Source of the DNA: an uncultured Eubacteriales bacterium
GTDB taxonomy: Bacteria > Bacillota > Clostridia > Oscillospirales > Acutalibacteraceae
NCBI GenBank assembly: GCA_934630515.1
Contig: CAKTVV010000013.1
Location: forward strand, 1 to 64,000
Reading direction: 5' to 3'
Length of the DNA stretch: 64,000 nt
Below are positions 42,875-51,146 of this stretch, in pieces. The number at the start of each line of letters is the position of its first letter. Positions within the stretch are counted from its first letter, which is position 1. The notes beneath the pieces were generated by a model that was not told where the DNA came from, searched no databases, and saw nothing but the letters and a program-made list of their open reading frames with translations. The position numbers were made by a program, and so were the translations under genes.

Positions 42875-43555
42875 ATGTATGTATACGAAATGCATCAGCA
42901 CACCGCCGGGTGCAGCGCCTGCGGCAAGGGGGAGCCTGCCGAAACGGTGCGGGCGCTCCATCGGGACGGCTTTGCGGGGATGGTGCTGACGAATCATTTT
43001 TATCACGGCAATACCGGGATCACCCGCCGCCAGCCCTGGGCGGATTTCGTACGCCCCTATGAGGAGGCGTATCTGGAGGCGAAGGCGGAGGGGGACCGGT
43101 TGGGTCTGGATGTGCTGTTCGGATTAGAGGAATGGGTCGGCGGCGGCAAGGAGGTGCTGCTGTACGGCATCACGCCGGCGTTTGTGTATGCCCATCCGGA
43201 GCTGCGGGAGGCGGAGCTGCCCCAGCTGGCGCAGCTGGTGCGGCAGGCGGGCGGACTGGTGTTTCAGGCGCACCCCTTCCGGGTGCGGGACTATATTCCC
43301 GACCCCAGCGCCACGCTGCCGGTGGAGTATCTGGACGGCATGGAGACGCATAATGCCTGCAACGGCGAGCTGGAGAACCGCCGGGCGGCGCTGTATGCGG
43401 CGCAGCACGGGCTGCGGGTGTGCGCCGGGTCGGATGCGCATGTGGCGGATTTCCCCGGACGGTACGGGATCGCCGTGGAGGAGCGGATCACCACCGAGGC
43501 GGCGCTGGCGCAGGTGCTGCGCTCCGGGGCGTATACGCTGTATTTGGGAGAATAA
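42875..43555 (+). CDS. PHP-domain metal-dependent phosphoesterase
   Basis: 226 residues. Metal ligands of the PHP fold: MHQHTAGCSACG (HxH at 6 and 8), LTNHFYHG, FGLEEWVG, VFQAHPFR, METHNACN and the C-terminal GSDAHVADFPGRYG. Probably hydrolyses a phosphodiester or phosphomonoester such as a nucleotide or sugar phosphate. The DHH gene begins 4 bp after its stop, so the pair is coexpressed. Confidence 0.85.
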   Translation: MYVYEMHQHTAGCSACGKGEPAETVRALHRDGFAGMVLTNHFYHGNTGITRRQPWADFVRPYEEAYLEAKAEGDRLGLDVLFGLEEWVGGGKEVLLYGITPAFVYAHPELREAELPQLAQLVRQAGGLVFQAHPFRVRDYIPDPSATLPVEYLDGMETHNACNGELENRRAALYAAQHGLRVCAGSDAHVADFPGRYGIAVEERITTEAALAQVLRSGAYTLYLGE

Positions 43556-43559
43556 GCCG

Positions 43560-44573
43560 ATGGAACGAACCGTAACCGTCGCTCAGATGGAGCGCTGGCT
43601 GGCGGATTGTCTTGCTCATCCGGAGGAGATCACCTGCTTTGTGATGGGACATACCGCTCCCGATACCGACACGGTGGTGTCCTCGCTGGCGGAGGCGTAC
43701 CGCCGCACCCGGGCGGGGGAGCCGGGCGTGGCGCCGCTGGTGCAGAGTGACCGCCTGCCCCGGGAGATCGCCTGGCTGCTGGGGGAGAGCGGCGGACGGC
43801 TGCCGCTGGCGGCGCAGCCGGTGTTTGCCCGGCGGATGGCGGATGAGGCGGTACGTTTTGTGCTGACCGATCATCAGGAGGAGGGGGCGCTGACCCCTCG
43901 GGTGATCGGGGTGGTGGATCATCACCCGCAACTGCCGGGGGTGATCCTCCCGGCGGATAGCGAGGTGCGCACCGTGGGCGCTGCCACCTCGCTGGTGGCG
44001 CTGCGCTGGCAGCGGGCGGGACTGGTGCCGGATGCGACGGTGGCTCGATGGTTGCTGGGGGCGGTGCTGGCGGATACAGAGGGCTTGTCACCCTCTAAGA
44101 CCCGCCCCGAGGATGCTGCTGCCGCCCGATGGCTGACCGCTCTGGCGGAGACGGACCCGACGGCGCTGTTTGCCGCCTTGCGGGAGCAGTTGCTGGCGGA
44201 GTCGGATTTGGAAACGCTGTTTCGGCGGGATTATCGCTCCTTTGCGGGGCTGGGCTTTGCCATTTTGAAGGTGCGGGCGGATGCACCGGTGGATATTCTG
44301 GCGCTGAAAGCGCTGTTGGAGACGGATCGGCGGCAGCAGGGACACCGCCTGTGTCTGGCTAAGGTGGCTCGCTACGGCGACGCCGGGCTGCGGGAGGAAA
44401 TCTATTATATTGCCGCTGCCACGTCGGAGAAAGCAGCCCGGGCGCTGGCGGTGCTGCAAGAGGCTGCCGCCGGTACGGCGCAGCTATCCGCCGACGGCGG
44501 ACTGTATATTCCCCCCGACGGAAAGCATCTGTCCCGTAAGCGGCTGGTGCCGCTATTGCTGGCGGAAAAATAA
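43560..44573 (+). CDS. DHH-DHHA2 phosphoesterase, family II pyrophosphatase-like
   Basis: 337 residues from ATG 43560. DHH motifs: FVMGHTAPDTDTVVSSLA (HxPDxD), FVLTDHQEE, GVVDHHPQ, and LLGAVLADTEGLSPSKT. The C-terminal DHHA2 domain includes DYRSFAGLGFAILKVR and ends SRKRLVPLLLAEK, where family II enzymes have SRKKQ. It may split inorganic pyrophosphate or a short polyphosphate with Mn. Some ligands are spaced unlike canonical PpaC, so the exact substrate is open. Confidence 0.82.
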   Translation: MERTVTVAQMERWLADCLAHPEEITCFVMGHTAPDTDTVVSSLAEAYRRTRAGEPGVAPLVQSDRLPREIAWLLGESGGRLPLAAQPVFARRMADEAVRFVLTDHQEEGALTPRVIGVVDHHPQLPGVILPADSEVRTVGAATSLVALRWQRAGLVPDATVARWLLGAVLADTEGLSPSKTRPEDAAAARWLTALAETDPTALFAALREQLLAESDLETLFRRDYRSFAGLGFAILKVRADAPVDILALKALLETDRRQQGHRLCLAKVARYGDAGLREEIYYIAAATSEKAARALAVLQEAAAGTAQLSADGGLYIPPDGKHLSRKRLVPLLLAEK

Positions 44574-44681
44574 ATCCCGGCTTTCTGTAAATAAGGGTGG
44601 AATTTTTCACCCGGATATGGTAGAATAAGGCGAAGAATTGGCGGGAGGCGCTTTGCCCGCCGGAAAGGGTGGTATCACCAC

Positions 44682-45524
44682 ATGGATGCAAAGGAAAAAC
44701 AACTGCTGATGCTGAAGGCGGAAAAGATCCGTCTGGCGGTCATCGAGGGGACTTATCATGCCAAGAGCGGTCATCCCGGCGGCTCGCTTTCGATTGCGGA
44801 GGATTTGGCGTATCTCTATTGGAGAGAGATGCGCATCGATCCCCGGGAGCCGCATTGGCCCGACCGGGATCGGCTCGTGCTGTCCAAGGGACATGCGGCT
44901 CCGGCATTGTACGGTGCATTGGCGCTGCGCGGTTATTTTTCTACCGATTTAATTCCCACGCTGCGGCATGTGGGCTCGATTTTGCAGGGACATCCGGATA
45001 TGAAGCACATTCCCGGTGTGGATATGTCCGCCGGCTCGCTGGGGCAGGGAATCTCCTGCGCTGTGGGCATGGCACTGGCGGGGAAGCTGGATCAGAAGGC
45101 GTATCGGGTGTATACCATCGTCGGCGACGGCGAGATTCAGGAGGGGCAGGTTTGGGAGGCGGCGATGTTCGCTGCCGCCAAGAAGCTGGACAATCTGGTG
45201 GTGCTGGTGGATAACAACAACCTTCAGATCGACGGTACGGTGGAGGAGGTCAACTCTCCCTATCCCATTCCGGAAAAGTTTGCGGCGTTCGGCTTCCATG
45301 TAGTGGAGATCGACGGCAACGATCTGGAGCAGATTGAGAGCGCACTCGCCGAGGCACGCACGGTCAAGGGCAAGCCGACCGCCGTGATCCAAAAGACTGT
45401 CAAGGGCAAGGGTGTATCCTATATGGAGAACCAGTGCGGCTGGCACGGGGCGGCGCCTAAGCAGGAGCAATACGAGATCGCCGTGGCGGAGATCACCGCC
45501 CGGATCAAAGAACTGGAGGGCTGA
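44682..45524 (+). CDS. Transketolase, N-terminal subunit
   Basis: 280 residues. Thiamine-diphosphate half of a split transketolase: SGHPGGSLSIAEDLAYLYW, LVLSKGHAAPALYGALA, VDMSAGSLGQGISCAVGMALAGKL, and the TPP-Mg motif GDGEIQEGQVWEAAMFAAAKKLDNLVVLVDNN. Works with the C-terminal subunit in the non-oxidative pentose phosphate pathway, moving two-carbon units. An inverted repeat GTGGT-ATC-ACCAC (44669-44681) lies against the ATG and may fold over the ribosome site. The second subunit begins 3 bp after the stop. Confidence 0.95.
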   Translation: MDAKEKQLLMLKAEKIRLAVIEGTYHAKSGHPGGSLSIAEDLAYLYWREMRIDPREPHWPDRDRLVLSKGHAAPALYGALALRGYFSTDLIPTLRHVGSILQGHPDMKHIPGVDMSAGSLGQGISCAVGMALAGKLDQKAYRVYTIVGDGEIQEGQVWEAAMFAAAKKLDNLVVLVDNNNLQIDGTVEEVNSPYPIPEKFAAFGFHVVEIDGNDLEQIESALAEARTVKGKPTAVIQKTVKGKGVSYMENQCGWHGAAPKQEQYEIAVAEITARIKELEG

Positions 45525-45527
45525 CAT

Positions 45528-46478
45528 ATGGCAGAGGTGATCAAGCAGGCGACCCGGGACGCCTACGGAGAGGCGCTGGTGGAGCTGGGCGCATCCCACC
45601 CGGAGCTGGTGGTGCTGGACGCCGATCTGGCGGCAGCCACCAAGACCGGTACATTCAAAAAGGCGTATCCCGAGCGGTTCATCGACGTGGGAATCGCCGA
45701 GGGCAATATGATGAGCATCGCTGCCGGTCTGGCATCCACCGGTAAGCTGGTGTTTGCCTCCTCCTTTGCCATGTTTGCAGCGGGGCGTGCCTTTGAGCAG
45801 GTGCGGAATTCCATCGGCTATCCTCATTTGAACGTGAAGATCGGGGCGACCCACGCCGGTGTGTCCGTGGGAGAGGATGGGGCGACCCATCAATGCTGCG
45901 AGGACATCGGGCTGATGCGCACGATCCCCGGCATGGTGATCCTCAACCCGGCGGACGGCGCCGAAGCCAAAGCCGCCGTGAAAGCCGCTGCCGACTGGCA
46001 GGGGCCGGTGTATCTGCGGTTCGGGCGGCTGGCGGTGCCGATCTTCACCGATCCCGCCGAGCCGTTTGTGATCGGCAAGGCGAAAACACTGGTGGACGGC
46101 ACCGATGTGACGATCATTGCCACCGGTCTGCTGGTGAGCGAGGCGCTGGTGGCGGCGAAGCAGCTGAGGGAGCAGGGGATCTCCGCCCGGGTCGTCAATA
46201 TGGCGACCATTAAGCCCATCGACCGGGAGTGCATCGAAAAGGCAGCCCGGGAGACGGGGGCGATCGTCACGGCGGAGGAGCATAATATCATCGGCGGCTT
46301 AGGCAGTGCGGTGGCAGAGGTGGTGTGCGAGACCTGTCCGGTGCCGGTGCTGCGGGTGGGCGTCGAGGATACCTTTGGTCAGTCCGGTCCGGCGGTGGAG
46401 CTGCTGAAGCTCTACGGCCTGACAGCGGAGCATATCGTGGAGAAGACCCGGCAGGCGTTGGCGCAGAAACGGAAATAA
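45528..46478 (+). CDS. Transketolase, C-terminal subunit
   Basis: 316 residues. Pyrimidine-binding and C-terminal domains: VVLDADLAAATKTGTFKKAYPERFIDVGIAEGNMMSIAAGLASTG, KIGATHAGVSVGEDGATHQCCEDIGLMRTIPGMVILNP, VYLRFGRLAVP, then TIIATGLLVSEALVAAKQL and AEEHNIIGGLGSAVAEVV. Makes the active enzyme with the N-terminal subunit. Split transketolases are common in anaerobic Firmicutes. AGGGC near the start, overlapping the end of the partner gene. Confidence 0.95.
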   Translation: MAEVIKQATRDAYGEALVELGASHPELVVLDADLAAATKTGTFKKAYPERFIDVGIAEGNMMSIAAGLASTGKLVFASSFAMFAAGRAFEQVRNSIGYPHLNVKIGATHAGVSVGEDGATHQCCEDIGLMRTIPGMVILNPADGAEAKAAVKAAADWQGPVYLRFGRLAVPIFTDPAEPFVIGKAKTLVDGTDVTIIATGLLVSEALVAAKQLREQGISARVVNMATIKPIDRECIEKAARETGAIVTAEEHNIIGGLGSAVAEVVCETCPVPVLRVGVEDTFGQSGPAVELLKLYGLTAEHIVEKTRQALAQKRK

Positions 46479-46485
46479 GTGATGC

Positions 46486-46520
46486 AGGGACGGTGTCCGT
46501 GAGCTTCGGTCACCGTCCCT
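46486..46520 (+). terminator. Stem-loop after transketolase
   Basis: AGGGACGGTG pairs with CACCGTCCCT; only TTACAG follows, so termination may be weak. Confidence 0.5.
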
Positions 46521-46548
46521 TACAGCGTCCGATTAAGGAGAAAAGGCT

Positions 46549-47928
46549 ATGAAACGGGAGATCAATATGTACGAGGGGGCGCTGCTCCCCAGCATTATCC
46601 GGTATACCGTTCCTATTATTCTCACCAGCCTCTTACAGCTGTTTTTCAATGCGGCTGACCTGATCGTGGTGGGGCAGTTCTGCGGCAGTGTGTATGTGGC
46701 GGCGGTGGGCGCCACCGGTTCGCTGACGAACCTGATCGTCAATCTGTTCATCGGCTTGTCCATCGGCGCCGGTGTGGCGGTGGCGCAGGCGATCGGGGCG
46801 AAGAACGACGAGGAGGTACACCGCACGATCCATACTGCCATCCCCACGGCTGCGGTCAGCGGACTGATCATGACGGTGATCGGTCTGTGGATGGCGCCGG
46901 ATTTTCTGCGCTGGATGGATACGCCGGATTCGGTGCTGGGATTGGCGAGCGTATATATGCGGCTGTACTTCTGCGGCATGACCGCCAGTATGCTGTATAA
47001 CTACGGGGCGGCGCTGCTGCGGGCGGCGGGGGATACCAAAAGCCCGCTGATCTACCTGACCGTCGCCGGTGTGCTGAATATTCTGCTGAACGTGCTGTTT
47101 GTGGTGGCGTTCGATATGAATGTAGCGGGGGTAGCGCTGGCGACGGCGATCTCCCAGACGGTGTCGGCGATTCTGGTGCTGTGGGCGCTGCATAAGCGCA
47201 CGGACGCCTGTAAGCTGGAGCTGAAACGGCTGCGGTTTCATAAAAGACCCTTTTTCAAGATGGTGCGCATCGGGCTGCCTGCCGGGATCCAAGGCTCGCT
47301 GTTTTCCATCTCCAATGTGCTGATCCAGTCCTCCATCAACTCCTTTGGCGAGGTGGCGATGTCCGGCAATGCTGCCGCGTCCAATTTGGAGGGCTTTGTG
47401 TATGTGTCTATCAATGCATTCAGCCAGACCTCGTTGAATTTCACCGGACAGAATATCGGCGCCTGCCGGTATGACCGGATCCCGAAGATCCTGCATACCT
47501 GCCTGCTGTGTACGACGGTGGTGGGTCTGGTGCTGGGAACGGTGGCCTATCTTCTGGGGCGCCCGTTGCTGGGGATTTACATTACCGATTCCCCCGAGGC
47601 GATTGAATATGGGCTGAGCAGGATGGCGTATATCTGCCTGCCTTATTTTCTGTGCGGCATCATGGATGCGACCACCGGCTCTGTCCGGGGAATGGGCTTT
47701 TCGCTGGCGCCTATGATCGCTACGGTCATGGGAGTGTGCGTGTTCCGGGTCGTGTGGATCTATACGGTGTTTGCCCATTTTCATACGCTGGAGAACCTGT
47801 ATGTTTCCTATCCCATTTCCTGGACGCTGACCTTTGTTGTGGAATACGGTATGTTCCGGTATTATATGCGGCGGGTGCGGCGGCAGGCAGCGGCGGTATC
47901 CCCGCAGGCGGAGACGGTGCATGGCTGA
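46549..47928 (+). CDS. MATE family efflux transporter
   Basis: 459 residues, about twelve hydrophobic helices. MATE blocks: LPSIIRYTVPIILTSLLQLFFNAADLIVVGQFCG at the N-terminus, AAVGATGSLTNLIVNLFIGLSIGAGVAVAQAIGA, GDTKSPLIYLTVAGVLNILLNVLFV, and GLPAGIQGSLFSISNVLIQSSINSFGEVAMSGNAAASNLEGF. Exports drugs or metabolites in exchange for Na or H. AAGGAG 9 bp before ATG. The RluA gene starts within its last 8 bases. Confidence 0.93.
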   Translation: MKREINMYEGALLPSIIRYTVPIILTSLLQLFFNAADLIVVGQFCGSVYVAAVGATGSLTNLIVNLFIGLSIGAGVAVAQAIGAKNDEEVHRTIHTAIPTAAVSGLIMTVIGLWMAPDFLRWMDTPDSVLGLASVYMRLYFCGMTASMLYNYGAALLRAAGDTKSPLIYLTVAGVLNILLNVLFVVAFDMNVAGVALATAISQTVSAILVLWALHKRTDACKLELKRLRFHKRPFFKMVRIGLPAGIQGSLFSISNVLIQSSINSFGEVAMSGNAAASNLEGFVYVSINAFSQTSLNFTGQNIGACRYDRIPKILHTCLLCTTVVGLVLGTVAYLLGRPLLGIYITDSPEAIEYGLSRMAYICLPYFLCGIMDATTGSVRGMGFSLAPMIATVMGVCVFRVVWIYTVFAHFHTLENLYVSYPISWTLTFVVEYGMFRYYMRRVRRQAAAVSPQAETVHG

Positions 47929-48802
47929 GTATGTGTTTTCGGTGCCGCCGGAATGGGATAATGCGACCATGCAGAGCTTTTTGCGGCAGCATTGCGGACT
48001 GTCCTGGCGGATGGTGGTGAAGCTCAAGCGGGTGGAGGGCGGCATGACCGCCGACGGTGTGCCGCTGCGCTCCATCGACCGGCTGCATACCGGTCAGACG
48101 GTGCGGGTGCAGATGCCGGAGGATGCGGTGCGCATCGAGGGGGCGGATATGCCCCTGTCCGTTGTGTATGAGGACGACCACCTGCTGGTGATCGATAAGC
48201 CGCCCTATCTGGCGGTGCATCCCTCTGCCGGGAAGCCGGAGCCGACGCTGGCGAATGCGGTGGTGGGATATTTTGAGCGTGAGGGTACCCCGCTGTCCTT
48301 TCGCCCGGTGAACCGGCTGGATCGGAATACCAGCGGTCTGCTGCTGGCGGCGAAAAGCCCCCATGTAGCCTATGCGCTGGCGCAAAAGCCGCAAAAGGAG
48401 TATCTGGCGGTGGTGCTGGGCGCCCTCACCGGCAGCGGCACCATAGACCAGCCCATTCGGGTGAAGGAGGGCTGCTGCATCACCCGGGAGGTGGGGGAGG
48501 GCGGCAAGCCCAGCGTCACCCACTGGGAGAGCTTGGGGACAGACGGCGAGCTTTCGCTGGTGCGGCTGGTGCTGGAGACAGGACGTACCCATCAGATCCG
48601 GGTGCATATGGCGTGGATGGGGTATCCGCTGGCGGGGGATACCATGTACGGCACAGACGAGACGTACTTGCCCCGCCAAGGACTGCACTGTGCCCATATG
48701 ACCCTGACCCACCCGGTTACGGGAGAGCACATGGCGTTTTCGGCGCCGCTGCCGGAGGATATGCGGCAGCTGCTGGTAGCCCACGGCTTATGGCAAAAAT
48801 AA
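47921..48802 (+). CDS. RluA family pseudouridine synthase
   Basis: 293 residues from ATG 47921. An S4-like RNA-binding region (1-65: LRQHCGLSWRMVVKLKRVEGGMTADG) precedes the catalytic domain: VVYEDDHLLVIDKPPYLAVHP, PVNRLDRNTSGLLLAAKS with the catalytic Asp, QKEYLAVV, and LVLETGRTHQIRVHMAWMGYPLAGDTMYG. Converts uridine to pseudouridine in rRNA or tRNA; the target site cannot be predicted. Confidence 0.93.
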   Translation: MAEYVFSVPPEWDNATMQSFLRQHCGLSWRMVVKLKRVEGGMTADGVPLRSIDRLHTGQTVRVQMPEDAVRIEGADMPLSVVYEDDHLLVIDKPPYLAVHPSAGKPEPTLANAVVGYFEREGTPLSFRPVNRLDRNTSGLLLAAKSPHVAYALAQKPQKEYLAVVLGALTGSGTIDQPIRVKEGCCITREVGEGGKPSVTHWESLGTDGELSLVRLVLETGRTHQIRVHMAWMGYPLAGDTMYGTDETYLPRQGLHCAHMTLTHPVTGEHMAFSAPLPEDMRQLLVAHGLWQK

Positions 48803-48837
48803 ACAAGACCCCGGAATCAAGGGTTCCGGGGTCTTGT
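48803..48837. terminator. Bidirectional terminator rluA/apt
   Basis: ACAAGACCCCGGAA pairs perfectly with TTCCGGGGTCTTGT over 14 bp between convergent genes. Confidence 0.9.
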
Positions 48838-48852
48838 TGTATGATTGTGGGA

Positions 48853-49377
48853 TCATTTGCCCTCATAGACGACTACAGAGCTTACGGGATAGTCTGCCAG
48901 CTGCTTACGTCCCTCCAGCCCTGCCAGCTCCACCAGAAACAGGCACTGGACGACCTTTCCGCCCAGCTGCTCCACCAGATCGGCGGCGGCACGGATGGTG
49001 CCGCCGGTGGCGATCAGATCGTCCACCAGCACCACCCGCTGACCCGGCTGAATGGCGTCGGCGTGCATCTCGATGGTGGCGGTGCCGTATTCCAGCGAAT
49101 ACTCCTTGGAAATGACCTTGCAGGGCAGCTTCCCCTGCTTGCGCACGGGGACAAAGCCCTTGTGCAGCGCATAGGCGATGGGCGCACCCAGCAGGAAGCC
49201 CCGGGATTCCGCCCCTACGATCACATCAAAATCCACCCCGTCCAGACGACGAATCATCTCGTCGATGGCGAGATGCAGCCCGTCGGGATCCTGCAGCACG
49301 GTGGTCACGTCCCGGAACAGGATCCCCGGCTCGGGGAAGTCCGGAATGGTGCGGATATAGTCGGCAACGCTTTTCAT
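48853..49377 (-). CDS. apt: Adenine phosphoribosyltransferase
   Basis: 174 residues, normal length. Starts MKSVADYIRTIPDFPEPGILFRDVTTVL; contains IVGAESRGFLLGAPIAYAL, FVPVRKQGKLPCKVISKEYSLEYG, and the PRPP loop VVLVDDLIATGGTIRAAADLVEQLGG. Salvages adenine to AMP. GGAG lies 8 bp before the ATG. Transcribed away from the GH51 gene across a 205-bp region containing a perfect inverted repeat. Confidence 0.96.
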   Translation of the reverse strand: MKSVADYIRTIPDFPEPGILFRDVTTVLQDPDGLHLAIDEMIRRLDGVDFDVIVGAESRGFLLGAPIAYALHKGFVPVRKQGKLPCKVISKEYSLEYGTATIEMHADAIQPGQRVVLVDDLIATGGTIRAAADLVEQLGGKVVQCLFLVELAGLEGRKQLADYPVSSVVVYEGK

Positions 49378-49411
49378 GGAAACGACTCCTTTTATATTGA
49401 AAATACTACCT

Positions 49412-49445
49412 CTTTACTTTAACAGAGAACAGACAAAAAGTAAAG
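49412..49445. promoter_or_regulatory. Inverted repeat between apt and GH51 genes
   Basis: CTTTACTTT (49412-49420) and AAAGTAAAG (49437-49445) are perfect 9-bp complements 16 bp apart, just upstream of apt. On the minus strand the arms could provide TTTACT as a -35 element, so an operator or promoter role is plausible. Confidence 0.45.
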
Positions 49446-49548
49446 GGGTAATTTTTCTTTGGATAGGTATAAATTGCGGGGACGGTCAGTGGATGCCCGG
49501 AGCAGCTTGTCCCGATCGGTGCAGCGTCGGTGTGTAAGGAGGGTAGAA

Positions 49549-49590
49549 ATGAGGGGCGGCAAGAGCAAAAAGGAGAAGCACTATGAGTGA
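49549..49590 (+). CDS. Short upstream leader ORF overlapping GH51 start
   Basis: Thirteen codons, MRGGKSKKEKHYE, preceded by TAAGGAGGG 5 bp upstream, a better ribosome site than that of the GH51 gene itself. The stop (49588-49590) lies 8 bp inside the GH51 gene, so translation of this basic peptide could couple to or control GH51 synthesis. Confidence 0.4.
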   Translation: MRGGKSKKEKHYE

Positions 49591-51079
49591 AAATTCCCGT
49601 GCGCCGAAGGCGGTGCTGACTATTTCTCCGGCGTTTACGGTCGGAGAGACCGATCCCCGGCTGTTTGGCTCGTTTATCGAGCAGATGGGACGGGCGGTGT
49701 ATTCCGGTATCTATGAGCCGGATCATCCGACGGCGGATGCCGAGGGGTTCCGGGGGGATGTGCAGGAGCTGATCCACAAGCTGCGGGTGCCGCTGATCCG
49801 GTATCCCGGCGGTAATTTCGTGTCCGGCTATCTGTGGGAGGACGGTATCGGTCCCCGGGAGCAGCGTCCCCACCGGGCGTATTTTGCCTGGCGTGCCATT
49901 GAGCCGAACGAGGTGGGCACCGATGAATTTCTGCAATACTGCGAGAGGATGGGCGTGGAGCCGATGATGGCGGTCAATCTGGGTCTGGCGGGTCTGCAGG
50001 ATGCCAAAAATCTGGTGGAATACTGCAACTTTGCCGGGGGCACCGCCTATAGCGACCGCCGCCGTCAAAACGGACGGGAAAGGCCTTATGGCGTTAAGCT
50101 GTGGTGTCTGGGTAATGAGATGGACGGCTTCTGGCAGATCGGGCATAAGGAGGCGCACGAATACGGCCGTCTGGCGGAGGAGGCATCCAAGCTGATGAAG
50201 TGGGTGGATCCCACCATTGAAACGGTGCTGTGCGGCAGCTCCACCTCGGGTCTGCCCACCTATCTCTCCTGGGAGCAGACGGTGCTGGAGCACGCCTATG
50301 ACTGGGTGGATTATATCTCGCTGCACCAGTATCTGGATAACCGGGCGGAGGATACCCCGTCCTATCTGGCGGCGCCTTTGACCACCGAGGCCCGTATCCG
50401 GGAGGTGACGGCGGTCTGCGACTATGTGCAGGCGAAAAGGCACAGCGATAAGAAGATGATGCTGTCCTTTGACGAGTGGAATGTGTGGTATCACACCAGC
50501 GATCAGCCGGTAGAGACGTGGATGGTGGCGCCGCCCATTTTAGAGGAGCGGTATTCCATGGAGGATGCGCTGGTGGCGGGCGGTATGCGCCACTGCGACC
50601 GGGTGAAGATCGGCTGCCTGGCGCAGCTGGTGAATATCATTGCCCCAATCATGACGGTCAAGGGCGGCGGCGTATGGCGCCAGACGATCTTCTATCCCTA
50701 TCAGGATATTTCGGTGCATGGTCGTGGCTTGGTATACGATATTCGGGTGGATGCGCCCACCTATACCTGCCGGCAGTTTGGCGAGGTGTCCGCTATCGAC
50801 GCCGCCGTAAAGAACGAGACGGGGGAGATTGTCCTCTTTGCCATCAACCGTCTGGAGCAGGATGCTCTGCCGCTGGAAACGGATCTGTCGGCGCTGCTGG
50901 GAAAGGGTGCGCACAGCGCCACCCATGAAACGATGACATCCGATTCGTTCAAGGATACCAACACACCGGAGCAGCCGGACCGGGTGCATCCCCGTCCGCT
51001 GGCGGCGCCGGTGCTGGAGGACGGGCGGCTGCGCACCGTGCTGCCGCCGCTCTTCTGGAATGTGATCTGCGTGAAATAA
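49583..51079 (+). CDS. Alpha-L-arabinofuranosidase, GH51
   Basis: 498 residues, cytoplasmic. GH51 blocks: RLFGSFIEQMGRAVYSGIYEP at the N-terminus, VPLIRYPGGNFVSGYLWEDGIGP, acid/base Glu in LWCLGNEMDG (near 175), and the nucleophile region MLSFDEWNVWYH (near 297). C-terminal beta-sandwich ends with LPPLFWNVICVK. It frees terminal arabinose from arabinan or arabinoxylan oligosaccharides. It opens an arabinan-type cluster with an AraC gene, a GH127 gene and a DUF4091 gene. Confidence 0.93.
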   Translation: MSENSRAPKAVLTISPAFTVGETDPRLFGSFIEQMGRAVYSGIYEPDHPTADAEGFRGDVQELIHKLRVPLIRYPGGNFVSGYLWEDGIGPREQRPHRAYFAWRAIEPNEVGTDEFLQYCERMGVEPMMAVNLGLAGLQDAKNLVEYCNFAGGTAYSDRRRQNGRERPYGVKLWCLGNEMDGFWQIGHKEAHEYGRLAEEASKLMKWVDPTIETVLCGSSTSGLPTYLSWEQTVLEHAYDWVDYISLHQYLDNRAEDTPSYLAAPLTTEARIREVTAVCDYVQAKRHSDKKMMLSFDEWNVWYHTSDQPVETWMVAPPILEERYSMEDALVAGGMRHCDRVKIGCLAQLVNIIAPIMTVKGGGVWRQTIFYPYQDISVHGRGLVYDIRVDAPTYTCRQFGEVSAIDAAVKNETGEIVLFAINRLEQDALPLETDLSALLGKGAHSATHETMTSDSFKDTNTPEQPDRVHPRPLAAPVLEDGRLRTVLPPLFWNVICVK

Positions 51080-51098
51080 GCCGTTTCTATTGCTGCGT

Positions 51099-51133
51099 GA
51101 AACGCCCGCAAAGCATTGCTTTGCGGGCGTTTC
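51099..51133. terminator. Terminator GH51/AraC
   Basis: GAAACGCCCGCAAAGC pairs perfectly with GCTTTGCGGGCGTTTC over 16 bp around a 3-nt loop; convergent genes. Confidence 0.93.
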
Positions 51134-51146
51134 AGCATATATTCTT

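Noticed and set aside
44661..44681. T-box-like AGGGTGGTATCACC before the transketolase gene
   Set aside because: The conserved TGGNACCGCG core is not matched, no stem I or terminator helix is visible, and transketolase is not a T-box target.
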